NCBI GenBank assembly: GCA_022797295.1
Contig: JAAWKH010000014.1
Span: 1-41,060, forward strand
Direction of reading: 5' to 3'
From: Peptococcaceae bacterium
GTDB taxonomy: Bacteria > Bacillota > Dehalobacteriia > UBA4068 > UBA4997
DNA: 41,060 nt
A model generated the notes under the pieces. The model saw nothing but the letters and a program-made list of their open reading frames with translations, was not told the origin of the DNA and did no database searches. Below, piece by piece: positions 22,370-31,265 of this stretch. The first letter of the stretch is position 1; every line of letters begins with the position of its first letter. A program made the position numbers and the translations under genes.

Positions 22370-22392
22370 ATCATCCTCAATATTATTTACAG

Positions 22393-23937
22393 TTATTTTT
22401 CAATACAGGCAAATTCCAGCACCGCCTGACCTTTCACCACAGCCTGACCATTGGCCGCCAAATGCCGCAGCAGGTGCCAAACCTGCGCCGGGTCGGCCGC
22501 CAGCTGTTCCGCCCAAACACCAGAGGGCTGGAAAACGCCCGGCTGCTTGGCCAACTCCGCCAACAGACGGTTTTTCAGCTCAATAATCTCCCCGGCCGCC
22601 TTTTTGCCAAACTCCACCGCCGGCTGATGATAGGCGTTAATCCCCACAAAGGAGGCGTAAAAGCCCACGGCCCGCTCAAACAGAGCAATCAGCATGCCAA
22701 CGTTAAACGGGCTAACCTCGCGCACCGTGATGATGAAGCTGTTTTTGCCGTGGTCGCGCAGAGCTTTGGAGGTGCCCAGCATAAAGGCCTGCAAGTAGTC
22801 GCCGGAGGTGCTATCATCCCTCACCACAGGCTGGTGCAGCGTGTTCTCCCGGTCGCGCAGCACCTCGATAAAGGTGACGAACACATTCTCCGGCCCGGCC
22901 ACCAGCTGCTGCACATAGGAATGTTGATCGGAGGAGCCTTTGTTACCGAACACCGCCAGGCCCTGCTGCACCTTGCGGCCGGCCAAATCCAACTCCTTGC
23001 CGATTGATTCCATAATCAGCTGCTGCAAATATTTGGCAAACAGCTGCAAACGGTCCTTGTAGGGCAAAACCGCCATCGCCGTGCCGCCCTGGCCGCCGCT
23101 CAGGCTGTGCCAAGCCAGGGCCAACAGCAAGGCCGGGTTTTCCTCCAGCAGCTGCCGGCCCAGCTCATCGCACTTGGCCGCGCCAGCCAAAAGCTCGCGG
23201 CAATCCACGCCCTGCAAAGCCAGCGGCAGCAAGCCCACCGCGGAAAGCACGGAAGTGCGGCCGCCCACCCAATCCCACATCGGAAAGCTAGCCAGCCATT
23301 TTTCCGCATCGGGCGCGGTGTCAAATGGACTGCCCTTTTGGGTAATGCGCACAGCGTTGGCAAAAAAGTTCAGGCCGCGCTGCTCAAAAAAGTGGCGCAC
23401 CTCCACCTGGCCGTTCTGGGTTTCCACTGTGCCGCCGCTTTTGCTAATCACAATCACCATTGTCTGCGCCAGCTCCGGCTCCAAACGCCCCAGCACCATA
23501 TCCATCCCGTCCGGGTCGGTGTTGTCAATGAAGAACAAGCGCAGCCGGTCGGCCGGGCTTTGCAAAGCCTCGGAAACAAACACCGGCCCCAGGCTGCTGC
23601 CGCCAATGCCCACCACCAGCACATTGCGGAAAGGCTGACCCTTGCAGCCCACAATCTGGCCGGCGTGCACCTGCTCGGCAAATTGCCAAATGGCCGCCTG
23701 CACCTGCTCAATCTCCTGGGCTATCTCCGGCGTGGGCGCCAGCTTGGGCGCGCGCAACCAGTAATGCCCCACCATCCGCTGCTCGTCTGGGTTGGCAATC
23801 GCGCCGCCCTCCAAGGCCTGCATATCCTCCAGCGCCTTTTGCAGCATAGCCAAATCGCCCGTCACATCCAGCGGCTTTTGCAAACCGCCAAAGTCCAGGC
23901 TCAGGCCAGTCGCCGCGTCAAAGTAAAAGTCCGTCAT
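22393..23937 (-). CDS. pgi: Glucose-6-phosphate isomerase
   Basis: Pgi interconverts glucose 6-phosphate and fructose 6-phosphate. The 514-aa protein shows the sugar-isomerase landmarks: VVGIGGSSLGP for phosphate binding (about 109-119), VISKSGGTVET (about 163-173), DWVGGRTSVLS and the GSSDQHSYVQQL segment with an active-site His. In the glycogen operon it links glucose phosphate from phosphorolysis to glycolysis, or carries carbon the other way toward ADP-glucose. It starts 51 nt after the GH13-GH77 gene. A phosphoglucomutase gene is not in view. Confidence 0.97.
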   Translation of the reverse strand: MTDFYFDAATGLSLDFGGLQKPLDVTGDLAMLQKALEDMQALEGGAIANPDEQRMVGHYWLRAPKLAPTPEIAQEIEQVQAAIWQFAEQVHAGQIVGCKGQPFRNVLVVGIGGSSLGPVFVSEALQSPADRLRLFFIDNTDPDGMDMVLGRLEPELAQTMVIVISKSGGTVETQNGQVEVRHFFEQRGLNFFANAVRITQKGSPFDTAPDAEKWLASFPMWDWVGGRTSVLSAVGLLPLALQGVDCRELLAGAAKCDELGRQLLEENPALLLALAWHSLSGGQGGTAMAVLPYKDRLQLFAKYLQQLIMESIGKELDLAGRKVQQGLAVFGNKGSSDQHSYVQQLVAGPENVFVTFIEVLRDRENTLHQPVVRDDSTSGDYLQAFMLGTSKALRDHGKNSFIITVREVSPFNVGMLIALFERAVGFYASFVGINAYHQPAVEFGKKAAGEIIELKNRLLAELAKQPGVFQPSGVWAEQLAADPAQVWHLLRHLAANGQAVVKGQAVLEFACIEK

Positions 23938-23988
23938 ATACCGCCACCTCTTTCTTCCTAAATTATATATCTATCGCGTTATATCGCG

Positions 23989-26900
23989 TTATCTGTTCGT
24001 CTGCTTCACCCAAGCGGCCAACTCCGCCGCCAGGGTGATTTTGAACTGCTGCCATTCCGCCCGCCAACGCCAGTTACCAAGCGCCTGGCCGGGAATATTC
24101 AACCGGGCCTCGTCGCCCAAAGCAAAAATATCCTGCAACGGAACAATCACCAACGGGGCCGGCGTTTGATAAAGCAGCCGCAAAATATCCTTAACCTGAG
24201 CTTCCAGCGGTTTTTCCTCAACCGGCGCAATTTCCGCCTCTCCGGCCGCCGCTGCCTTTTCCTGCTCCGCCGCTTTTTGGGCCGTCTTATCTTTCAGCCA
24301 ACCGCAAAGCGTCTGGTTATCGTGCGTGCCAGAGTACACCGCCCGATTGAAAGCCTCCGCCTCGTTGGCTTCATCAGCAGCGGCCTCGGCCAACGCCTCC
24401 AACCGCTCCGGCTCAAACTGATAAACCGACATGCCAGGATAACCGCAAAGCCGCAGCAGATTGTAAACCTCTTGGTCCAGCAGACCCAAATCCTCGGCAA
24501 TCAGCGGCAGGCGGCCCAATTCCTGTTCCAGCTCCGCAAAAAATTCCTGCCCCGGCCCTTTCAGCCAGCTACCCTGCTTAGGCGTTTGCCCGGCCGGCAC
24601 CGCAAAAAAGGCGGAAAAACTGCGGAAGTGATCCAGCCGAATATAGTCGTACATCTGCAAAGCCAAGCTCAGGCGGCGTTTCCACCAGGCGAATTTGTCC
24701 GCCCGGTGCCGCGGCCAGTCGTAAAGAGGATGGCCCCAGTTCTGCCCGTCCTCGGCAAAGTAATCCGGCGGCACGCCCGCGCCAGCCAGCGGCCAGCCAT
24801 CCTGCTGCAACAGGAAAAGCTGCCGGTTGGCCCAAACATCCGCGCCGCACGCGCCGGCGTAAATCGGCAGGTCGCCAATCAGGCGCACACCGTGTTCATT
24901 GGCATATTGCCGCAGCTTGCACCACTCCTGCCAAAAGCAAAACTGCCGCTGCCGGGCCGCTTCCATCCCCTCGGCATATTGCCGCCGCAGTTGGGGCAAA
25001 TCCGCCGGTTTGCGGTCGCGCTCCGCCGCCGGCCATTCCTGCCAGGGCTTTTCCGCCAATTCCGGCGTTTCGCTAATCGCCGCAAACAAGGCCCAATCAT
25101 CCAACCAATCGCTCTGCTCCTGACAGAACTTCTCATAAGCCAACAAATGCTGTGGAGCCACCCGGCCGCCAGCCAGAGCCAAGGCCTCTGCGGCCAACTG
25201 CTCCTGCCCGGCAAACACGGAAAACGGCGTGTAGGGGGAGTTGCTTTCACCCACCGGGTGCAGCGGCAACAGCTGCCAAATCTTCTGCCCGGCCATCGCC
25301 AGATAATCCACAAAACGACGGCCCGCCGCCGGCCAACCGCCCTCCGTGGGCGGCAAGGAGCTCAACGGGCAAAGCACGCCGGCCGCCCGCTCCGGCTGCC
25401 ATTGCTGCGGCGCACGGCTGCGGAACAGCCACACCTGACAGGAAAGACCCGGCAAGGTTTGCAGCAAACCAACCTCCCCGGCCACCACCGTTTCCCGGCC
25501 GGAGAGCAGCTCCAACGCCCAGCCCGCGCCATCCGGCACCGGCAATTCCAGGCTCACCGGTTGCTCAGCCCGGTTGCAGACCACCAAAATTTCTTCATTC
25601 CAATCGCGCCAGGCCGGCTGACCGGCCTCCTTCTGCTGCGTCTTAGTCCAAAAACGGCGGCAGGCATAAACCTCCGAGGCCAAAGCCAGCGGCCAAAAAG
25701 CCCCGTCCGTCAGCAACGCATATTCCTGACGCAAATTAGCCAGCCGCTGATACCAGCTCAGCAGCTCCGCATTTTCCCGCCCCCAAGGATAAGGGCCGCG
25801 GTTAAAGGGATCGGCCAAACCCTCCGCGCCAGCCTCGTCGCCGTAGTAAACGCAGGGCACGCCCAACATCGTAAACTGCAACAGCGAGAGCAGCTTCAAC
25901 CTTTGCAAGCCTTGGGCCCGCTGTTCCGGGCTCAGGGCAAATTCCTCCGCCGCCTGCCGGCCCGCCGCTGTGTTCCGGTCAAAATTGGGCAAGCCAGCCG
26001 CGCCGCAACCCAACACCGTCAAAATGCGGGCGGTGTCGTGGGTGCCAATCAAATTCAAATTGCAGGCCAAAGCCTCCGGCGGATAGTTCTCCAGCTGGCT
26101 AACAAACCGCTGCGCCAACTCCTCCGCCCCAATTTGCCCCAACAGCCAAGCCTGCGCCCCATCCTTAAAAGGATAGTTCATCACGCCGTCCAGCTCGTCG
26201 CCAAACAGATAGCGGCGGTGCTCGCCGTAGCTCTGCTTGTTGCTGGCGTCCTCCCAAACCTCGCCCAGCACCAGCGCGTCCGGCTTTTCTGCCTTAGCGG
26301 CCGCCGCCAGCCCGGCAATGAAAAAGTCCGGCAGCTCGTCGGCCACATCCAGCCGCCAACCGCTAGCCCCCAGACGCAACCACTTGCGCACCACGCTGTT
26401 TTTATCGCCAAAAATCAACTGCTGATAGGCCGGGTTGCTTTCATCCACCTCCGGCAAAGCGCCCACGCCCCACCAGCCGGTGTATTTGTCAGGAAATTCC
26501 TGAAATTTATACCAGCTGTGATAGGGCGAAGCCTCGCTTTGATAAGCGCCAATATCAGCATAATTGCCCAGCTTGTTGAAATAGCGGCTATCATCGCCGG
26601 TGTGGCTGAAAACGCCGTCCAAAATCAGCCGAATACCCAAACGCTCCGCCAGCGTTGCCAAACGCTCAAAATCGGCCTCGTCGCCAAAGCTGGGGTCGAT
26701 ATGCAGATAATCCGCCGTGTCATACTTATGATTGCTGGTAGCCTGAAAAATCGGGTTCAGATAAATGCTGGAAACACCCAAACTTTTCAGATAAAGTAAC
26801 TTGCTGCATATTCCGGCCAAATTGCCGCCAAAAAAGCCCCAGCGGGTCACCTCGCCCTGGGAGTTATAGCTGTAAAAAGGCTTGTCATGCCAATTTTGCT

Positions 26901-27441
26901 GCACAAAACGGGTCGGTCCCTGCCAACCGTCCGGCTGCTTGGCCCGGATTTGGCACTGCTGCCAATCCTCGCCCCGGCAAAAGCGATCCGGGAAAATCTG
27001 ATAGCAAATCTTATTGGCAAACCAGCTGGGCTGCCGCTCCAAAGGCTGCGGCCGGTAAACGGTTATCTGAAAACTCGGCGGCTGATTTGTTTGCAAACAA
27101 CCCTCGCCACCTAAGCCAGCCGCATTGTTACCATAAAAAAGCAGTTGGCCGTTCGCCAGGTGCAGCAAAAAGTAATACCACACCAGGCCGCTCTCCTCCG
27201 GCAGATTAACCTTGGCCGCAAAACGGCGGCGGCCATCCGGCAGGGGCAAGGGCTGCATTTCCAGCAGCTCCTCGCCCACGCCGTCGCGCCAAAGGCGCAG
27301 CTGAGCTTTGGTCAGCCATTCTCCGGCCTCAGCCGTTTCCTCATCCCAAACATCAAGGGCCAACCGCACCGAGGAGCCGCATAGCGCCGCCCCAAACGGC
27401 TCACGATAAACCGTCAGCTGTGAATTATGCAAAACCTTCAT
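23989..27441 (-). CDS. GH13 amylase/debranching - GH77 4-alpha-glucanotransferase fusion
   Basis: An 1150-aa two-enzyme protein. Residues 1-125 form a beta-rich starch-binding-like domain. A GH13 catalytic domain (about 130-680) has nucleophile Asp365 (GWRLDVADEL), acid/base Glu394 (VLGEVWED) and Asp469 (GTHDTAR). A GH77 MalQ-type domain (about 685-1150) has nucleophile Asp937 (RLDHFRSF), Glu983 (IAEDLG) and Asp1041 (THDNQT). An Ala/Glu-rich insert (about 1052-1083) sits inside the latter. Together they should trim branches left by phosphorylase and shuffle the resulting short glucans. Fusions of this kind are known in Clostridia. It overlaps glgA by ATGA. No signal peptide is seen, so it acts in the cytosol. 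Confidence 0.93.
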   Translation of the reverse strand: MKVLHNSQLTVYREPFGAALCGSSVRLALDVWDEETAEAGEWLTKAQLRLWRDGVGEELLEMQPLPLPDGRRRFAAKVNLPEESGLVWYYFLLHLANGQLLFYGNNAAGLGGEGCLQTNQPPSFQITVYRPQPLERQPSWFANKICYQIFPDRFCRGEDWQQCQIRAKQPDGWQGPTRFVQQNWHDKPFYSYNSQGEVTRWGFFGGNLAGICSKLLYLKSLGVSSIYLNPIFQATSNHKYDTADYLHIDPSFGDEADFERLATLAERLGIRLILDGVFSHTGDDSRYFNKLGNYADIGAYQSEASPYHSWYKFQEFPDKYTGWWGVGALPEVDESNPAYQQLIFGDKNSVVRKWLRLGASGWRLDVADELPDFFIAGLAAAAKAEKPDALVLGEVWEDASNKQSYGEHRRYLFGDELDGVMNYPFKDGAQAWLLGQIGAEELAQRFVSQLENYPPEALACNLNLIGTHDTARILTVLGCGAAGLPNFDRNTAAGRQAAEEFALSPEQRAQGLQRLKLLSLLQFTMLGVPCVYYGDEAGAEGLADPFNRGPYPWGRENAELLSWYQRLANLRQEYALLTDGAFWPLALASEVYACRRFWTKTQQKEAGQPAWRDWNEEILVVCNRAEQPVSLELPVPDGAGWALELLSGRETVVAGEVGLLQTLPGLSCQVWLFRSRAPQQWQPERAAGVLCPLSSLPPTEGGWPAAGRRFVDYLAMAGQKIWQLLPLHPVGESNSPYTPFSVFAGQEQLAAEALALAGGRVAPQHLLAYEKFCQEQSDWLDDWALFAAISETPELAEKPWQEWPAAERDRKPADLPQLRRQYAEGMEAARQRQFCFWQEWCKLRQYANEHGVRLIGDLPIYAGACGADVWANRQLFLLQQDGWPLAGAGVPPDYFAEDGQNWGHPLYDWPRHRADKFAWWKRRLSLALQMYDYIRLDHFRSFSAFFAVPAGQTPKQGSWLKGPGQEFFAELEQELGRLPLIAEDLGLLDQEVYNLLRLCGYPGMSVYQFEPERLEALAEAAADEANEAEAFNRAVYSGTHDNQTLCGWLKDKTAQKAAEQEKAAAAGEAEIAPVEEKPLEAQVKDILRLLYQTPAPLVIVPLQDIFALGDEARLNIPGQALGNWRWRAEWQQFKITLAAELAAWVKQTNR

Positions 27442-28892
27442 ATATCAAGCAGCTCCTTGTAAACCTCGGCATATTCGTGGGCGCTGCGCTGCCAGCTGAA
27501 ATCCTGCTGCATCGCCTGCCCCATCAGCCGTTGCCAAATTTCCGGCTTCTCCCGGTAAATCGTCAGCGCGTTTTGCAGGGTGAAAAGCAGCTCATGCGCA
27601 TTGTAATTGGCAAAGCCAAAGCCGGTGCCCTCGCCGGTAAAACGGTTGTAGGGCTGCACGCTGTCTTTCAAGCCGCCGCATTCCCGCACCACCGGCAGCG
27701 TGCCGTAGCGCATCGCAATCAGCTGCGCCAAACCGCAAGGCTCAAAGCGGGATGGCATCAGCAGCAAATCTCCGGCCGCGTAAAAATTGTGGGCCAAATC
27801 GTCGCTAAACTCGCAACGATAAGCCACTTGCTGCGGGAAGTTATGGCCAAACCAGCCAAAATCGTGCTCGTAGCGTTCATCGCCCTGGCCCAGCACCGCC
27901 AGCTGCAAATCCGGCTCCTCCTGCAACAGCTCCTGTAAAATATGCAGCAGCAAATCCAGGCCTTTCTGCTCAGTCAGGCGGCTAACCAGCACCAAAAGCG
28001 GCGCCTGCGGATTTTCCGGCAGGCCCAGCCGCGCTTGCAAAGCCGCCTTACATTCCGCCTTGCCAGCCAAATCGGCCGCGCTGAAACGAGCCGGCAAATA
28101 CTTATCCTTTTCCGGGTTGTAAGCCTGATAATCAATACCATTCAAAATGCCGCGCAACTGCTCCCGCCGGCGACGAAACACGCTGTCCAGGCCTTCGCCG
28201 TAAGCCGGGGTGCAAATCTCCTCGGCGTAGGTGGGGCTCACCGTCAGCACGCGGTCGCTATAGCACAGCGCGCCGCACATATAATTCAAATCGTTGTCAA
28301 AAATCAACTGCGACATCGCCGCCCCAGAGGCCAAACCCAGCAAATCACCCAACAGATAACCGCCAAACTGCCCCTGAAACTTCAAATTGTGCACGCTGAA
28401 CACCGTCTTAATCTTGGCATATTCCGGCGAGGCCATATATTGCTCGCGCAGAAAAACGGGAGCCAGCGCCGTGTGCCAATCGTTGCAATGGAGAATATCC
28501 GGCTCAAAATCCGGCAGATATTGAATAGCCTCCAACACCGCCTTAGCAAAAAAGGCCATGCGCTCCGCCTCGTCGCCAAAACCATAAAGACCATCGCGCT
28601 TAAAATAATATTCATTATCCAAAAAGTAGTAGGTAATATATTTATATTTCAGCTCCTCCACGCCGCAATATTGCCAACGCCAGCCCACCGGCACCTTAAA
28701 ATCAGCTACATGGCGCAGCTTGGCGGCAAAACGCTCCGGCAGAGCCGCCGCCTTGGGCAAAATCAGCCGCACGTCTGCGCCCTCTCGCTTCAGGGCCGCA
28801 GGCAGACTGCCGGCAACCTCGCCCAGGCCGCCGGTTTTGAAAAATGGCGCTGCCTCAAAGGCGGCAAACAGAACCTGATATTTCTTCTTCAT
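27438..28892 (-). CDS. glgA: Glycogen synthase (ADP-glucose type)
   Basis: GlgA adds glucose from ADP-glucose to the growing alpha-1,4 chain. The 484-aa GT5 enzyme begins with FAAFEAAPFFKTGGLGEVAGSLP, containing the KTGGLGEV nucleotide-sugar loop. Later it has HCNDWHTALAP and the C-terminal EPCGLAQLIAMRYGTLPVV motif with the catalytic Glu region. GAGGT precedes the ATG. It is the fifth gene of the operon, 44 nt after glgD and overlapping the debranching fusion by four bases. Confidence 0.97.
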   Translation of the reverse strand: MKKKYQVLFAAFEAAPFFKTGGLGEVAGSLPAALKREGADVRLILPKAAALPERFAAKLRHVADFKVPVGWRWQYCGVEELKYKYITYYFLDNEYYFKRDGLYGFGDEAERMAFFAKAVLEAIQYLPDFEPDILHCNDWHTALAPVFLREQYMASPEYAKIKTVFSVHNLKFQGQFGGYLLGDLLGLASGAAMSQLIFDNDLNYMCGALCYSDRVLTVSPTYAEEICTPAYGEGLDSVFRRRREQLRGILNGIDYQAYNPEKDKYLPARFSAADLAGKAECKAALQARLGLPENPQAPLLVLVSRLTEQKGLDLLLHILQELLQEEPDLQLAVLGQGDERYEHDFGWFGHNFPQQVAYRCEFSDDLAHNFYAAGDLLLMPSRFEPCGLAQLIAMRYGTLPVVRECGGLKDSVQPYNRFTGEGTGFGFANYNAHELLFTLQNALTIYREKPEIWQRLMGQAMQQDFSWQRSAHEYAEVYKELLDI

Positions 28893-28936
28893 GCAACAAT
28901 CAACCTCTTTTATATCAAAAATTTAAGCAAAATTGC

Positions 28937-30040
28937 TTATATTTCACTGTTTTTAGGAATAACCAGCGGTTTGCCCGGCGTGCCGGAAAGCTTGTTGCCG
29001 CTGCTGATGGTCACAAATTTGTCACAGATTACATTTTCCAGCAGAGCGCCCGGTTGAATAATCCCTCTGGACATAATCACGCTGTTGCGCACCACCGCGC
29101 CCTTGCCCACGCGCGCGCCGCGGAACAAAATGCTATTCTCCACCGTGCCCTCAATAAAGCAGCCCGTCGGCACCAGAGAGTTGCGAACCACAGTTTCCCC
29201 GCTGTATTTGGCCGGAGTGTTGTCCTCAATTTTGGTGCGGATTTGCCCCGCGTTGCCAAACAGCTCCTGGCGCACCTCCAGATTTAACAAATCCTGCGAG
29301 CAACGCATATAATCGCTGATGTTGCGCACCTGGCCCAGATAGCCCTCAAAGGGGAATGCCTGCACCTGCAAATTATCCAAATTGTCATTAATAATATCCA
29401 CCAAATCAACGTGGCTGAAATTGCGATACCATTCGCAGAAGTTCAGCAAAAGCTTGCGGTCAATCAAAAAACAATCCATAAAACAGTTGACCGGGCCGGC
29501 CGCTTCCCTGGTAATCGCCTGCACCATCTCGCCGGAAACCTCCAGATACGTGCCGGATTGACCCTGCGCGTCGTTGACGGTTTTGTAAAGCATTGTAATC
29601 CCGCCGCCCGCCGCGTCATGCGCGGCAAACATCGGCCGAAGATCCATATTAAAAATTTTGGAGCTACCACAAATCAAAACTGTTTCCGCCCGCGTGCGCT
29701 CCAGATAAGAGCGGTTTTTGATAATATCCCGCAACACAAAGCTGCTCTGCTCCGATTTAGGGCCAAAAATACTGCCCGGCAGCAAAAACAGGCCGCCGTG
29801 TTTGCGGTCAAGGCACCATTCCTTGCCGGCCCCCACGTGATCCATAATGGAGCGATAAAAGTAGGGAGTCACCAAACCAATGGTGCGAATACCAGCGTTC
29901 ACCATATTGGATACGGCAAAATCCAGCAGCCGGTAACGCCCGCCGAAAGGCAGCGAAGCCAATGAACGCGCCGCCGTCAGCTGGCCAAAGCTATCATCAT
30001 TATAATTGCAGGAAATCAAGCCAATAATTCTGCCCGCCAT
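28937..30040 (-). CDS. glgD: Glycogen biosynthesis protein GlgD (regulatory pyrophosphorylase subunit)
   Basis: GlgD is a GlgC paralogue that pairs with GlgC in Firmicutes and modulates ADP-glucose pyrophosphorylase. The 367-aa protein keeps the nucleotidyltransferase frame (PFGGRYRLLDFAVSNM) and the C-terminal left-handed beta-helix. It lacks the GGxGxRL nucleotide-binding loop, having ISCNYNDDSFGQLTAAR instead, so it is probably catalytically weak. I chose the ATG at 30040: GGGGAGG lies 7 nt before it, and the glgC stop is one base away. A longer frame to 30145 would run back into glgC. Confidence 0.95.
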   Translation of the reverse strand: MAGRIIGLISCNYNDDSFGQLTAARSLASLPFGGRYRLLDFAVSNMVNAGIRTIGLVTPYFYRSIMDHVGAGKEWCLDRKHGGLFLLPGSIFGPKSEQSSFVLRDIIKNRSYLERTRAETVLICGSSKIFNMDLRPMFAAHDAAGGGITMLYKTVNDAQGQSGTYLEVSGEMVQAITREAAGPVNCFMDCFLIDRKLLLNFCEWYRNFSHVDLVDIINDNLDNLQVQAFPFEGYLGQVRNISDYMRCSQDLLNLEVRQELFGNAGQIRTKIEDNTPAKYSGETVVRNSLVPTGCFIEGTVENSILFRGARVGKGAVVRNSVIMSRGIIQPGALLENVICDKFVTISSGNKLSGTPGKPLVIPKNSEI

Positions 30041-30041
30041 A

Positions 30042-31202
30042 TCAATACCTCCCCGACCATAAATCATCTGCAACATGTTCATTATCGCCAACCACAACGA
30101 TAGGTTGTTCTTTGTCCTGGCTGCCAAAGTAAGCGTTAGTTTCAATCACAGCCCGCTCGCCCACAATGGCCCGCATCACGCGCGCGCCGCTCTCCACGCG
30201 GGCTCCCGGCAGCAAAATCGCGTCCTCCACCTTGGCGCCAGGCCCCACGTAGGCCTCCGTGCTCAAAATGGAGTTGCGCACCTCGCCCAGCACCGTGCAG
30301 CCGTTGCACACCAGAGAGTTCTGCACCACCGCCTTTTCGCCCACATAATGCGGCGGAAAGATGTTGGCGTTGCTGTAAAGCTGACGGCCCTGCTCAAAAA
30401 TATCAAACTCCGGCTTCTCCGCCAGCAAATCCATATTCGCTTCATAGTAGCTATCAATGGTGCCAACGTCGCGCCAGTAGCCGGAAAAGGGATAAGCAAA
30501 CAAGCGACGGCGCTGAGCCAACAACATCGGGATTACATTCTTGCCAAAATCGTGCTCGGATTCCTCATTGGCAGCGTCCTCCTGAAGCGCGCTGCGCAAC
30601 ACCGGCCAATCGAATATGTAAATACCCATTGAGGCCAAAGTGCTGTCAGGATTTTTCGGCTTTTCGGTAAACCGCTGAATTTCCCCATCCTCGCCCGCCG
30701 TGATAATACCAAAGCGGCTGGCTTCCTCCAACGGCACCTCAATCACCGAAACCGTCAGCTCGGCTTGGTGCTGCTTGTGGAACTCCAGCATTTTGTTGTA
30801 ATCCATTGTATATAGGTGATCGCCGGAGATAATCAGCACATATTCAGGGTCGTAGTTATCAATAAAATCCAGATTTTTCAACACTGAATCCGCCGTGCCG
30901 GCATACCACTCGCCGCCAGCCTGGGTGGCATAAGGCGGCAGCACAAACACCCCGCCGTCCTGTTCGTCCAAATCCCACGGCGCGCCGGTGCCCAGATAAG
31001 CGTTCAGGGCCAGCGGCCGATACTGAATAAGCACCCCCACGGTGTCAATGTTGGAATTTACGCAGTTGCTCAAGCTAAAATCAATAATACGATACTTGCC
31101 GCCAAAAGCCACGGCCGGTTTGGCAATCCTGCTGGTTAAAGCCCCCAGACGGCTGCCCTGGCCCCCGGCCAACAGCATAGCAATACATTCTTTTTTGCGC
31201 AT
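30042..31202 (-). CDS. glgC: Glucose-1-phosphate adenylyltransferase
   Basis: GlgC makes ADP-glucose from ATP and glucose 1-phosphate, the committed step of glycogen synthesis. The 386-aa enzyme has the N-terminal loop [14 protein letters not shown] (10-23), the [16 protein letters not shown] motif, [10 protein letters not shown] and TEKP for substrate binding. A C-terminal hexapeptide beta-helix carries allosteric sites. GGAGG repeats precede the ATG. Its last bases provide the ribosome binding site of glgD, which ties expression of the two subunits together. Confidence 0.97.
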   Translation of the reverse strand: MRKKECIAMLLAGGQGSRLGALTSRIAKPAVAFGGKYRIIDFSLSNCVNSNIDTVGVLIQYRPLALNAYLGTGAPWDLDEQDGGVFVLPPYATQAGGEWYAGTADSVLKNLDFIDNYDPEYVLIISGDHLYTMDYNKMLEFHKQHQAELTVSVIEVPLEEASRFGIITAGEDGEIQRFTEKPKNPDSTLASMGIYIFDWPVLRSALQEDAANEESEHDFGKNVIPMLLAQRRRLFAYPFSGYWRDVGTIDSYYEANMDLLAEKPEFDIFEQGRQLYSNANIFPPHYVGEKAVVQNSLVCNGCTVLGEVRNSILSTEAYVGPGAKVEDAILLPGARVESGARVMRAIVGERAVIETNAYFGSQDKEQPIVVVGDNEHVADDLWSGRY

Positions 31203-31265
31203 AAAAACCCTCCTCCCTATTTATAAAACGAACTTAAATTAAACCTGCTGAAATTGCTCCGCCGC

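Noticed and set aside
24166..26799. An 877-codon open frame on the plus strand
   Set aside because: It is exactly antisense to the GH13-GH77 gene, has no ribosome binding site, and its product is rich in Arg, Pro, Gln and His as expected from the mirror of GC-rich coding DNA.
30041..30145. A longer GlgD starting at 30145
   Set aside because: The added residues come from the end of glgC in another frame and have no resemblance to GlgD; the ATG at 30040 has a strong ribosome binding site.
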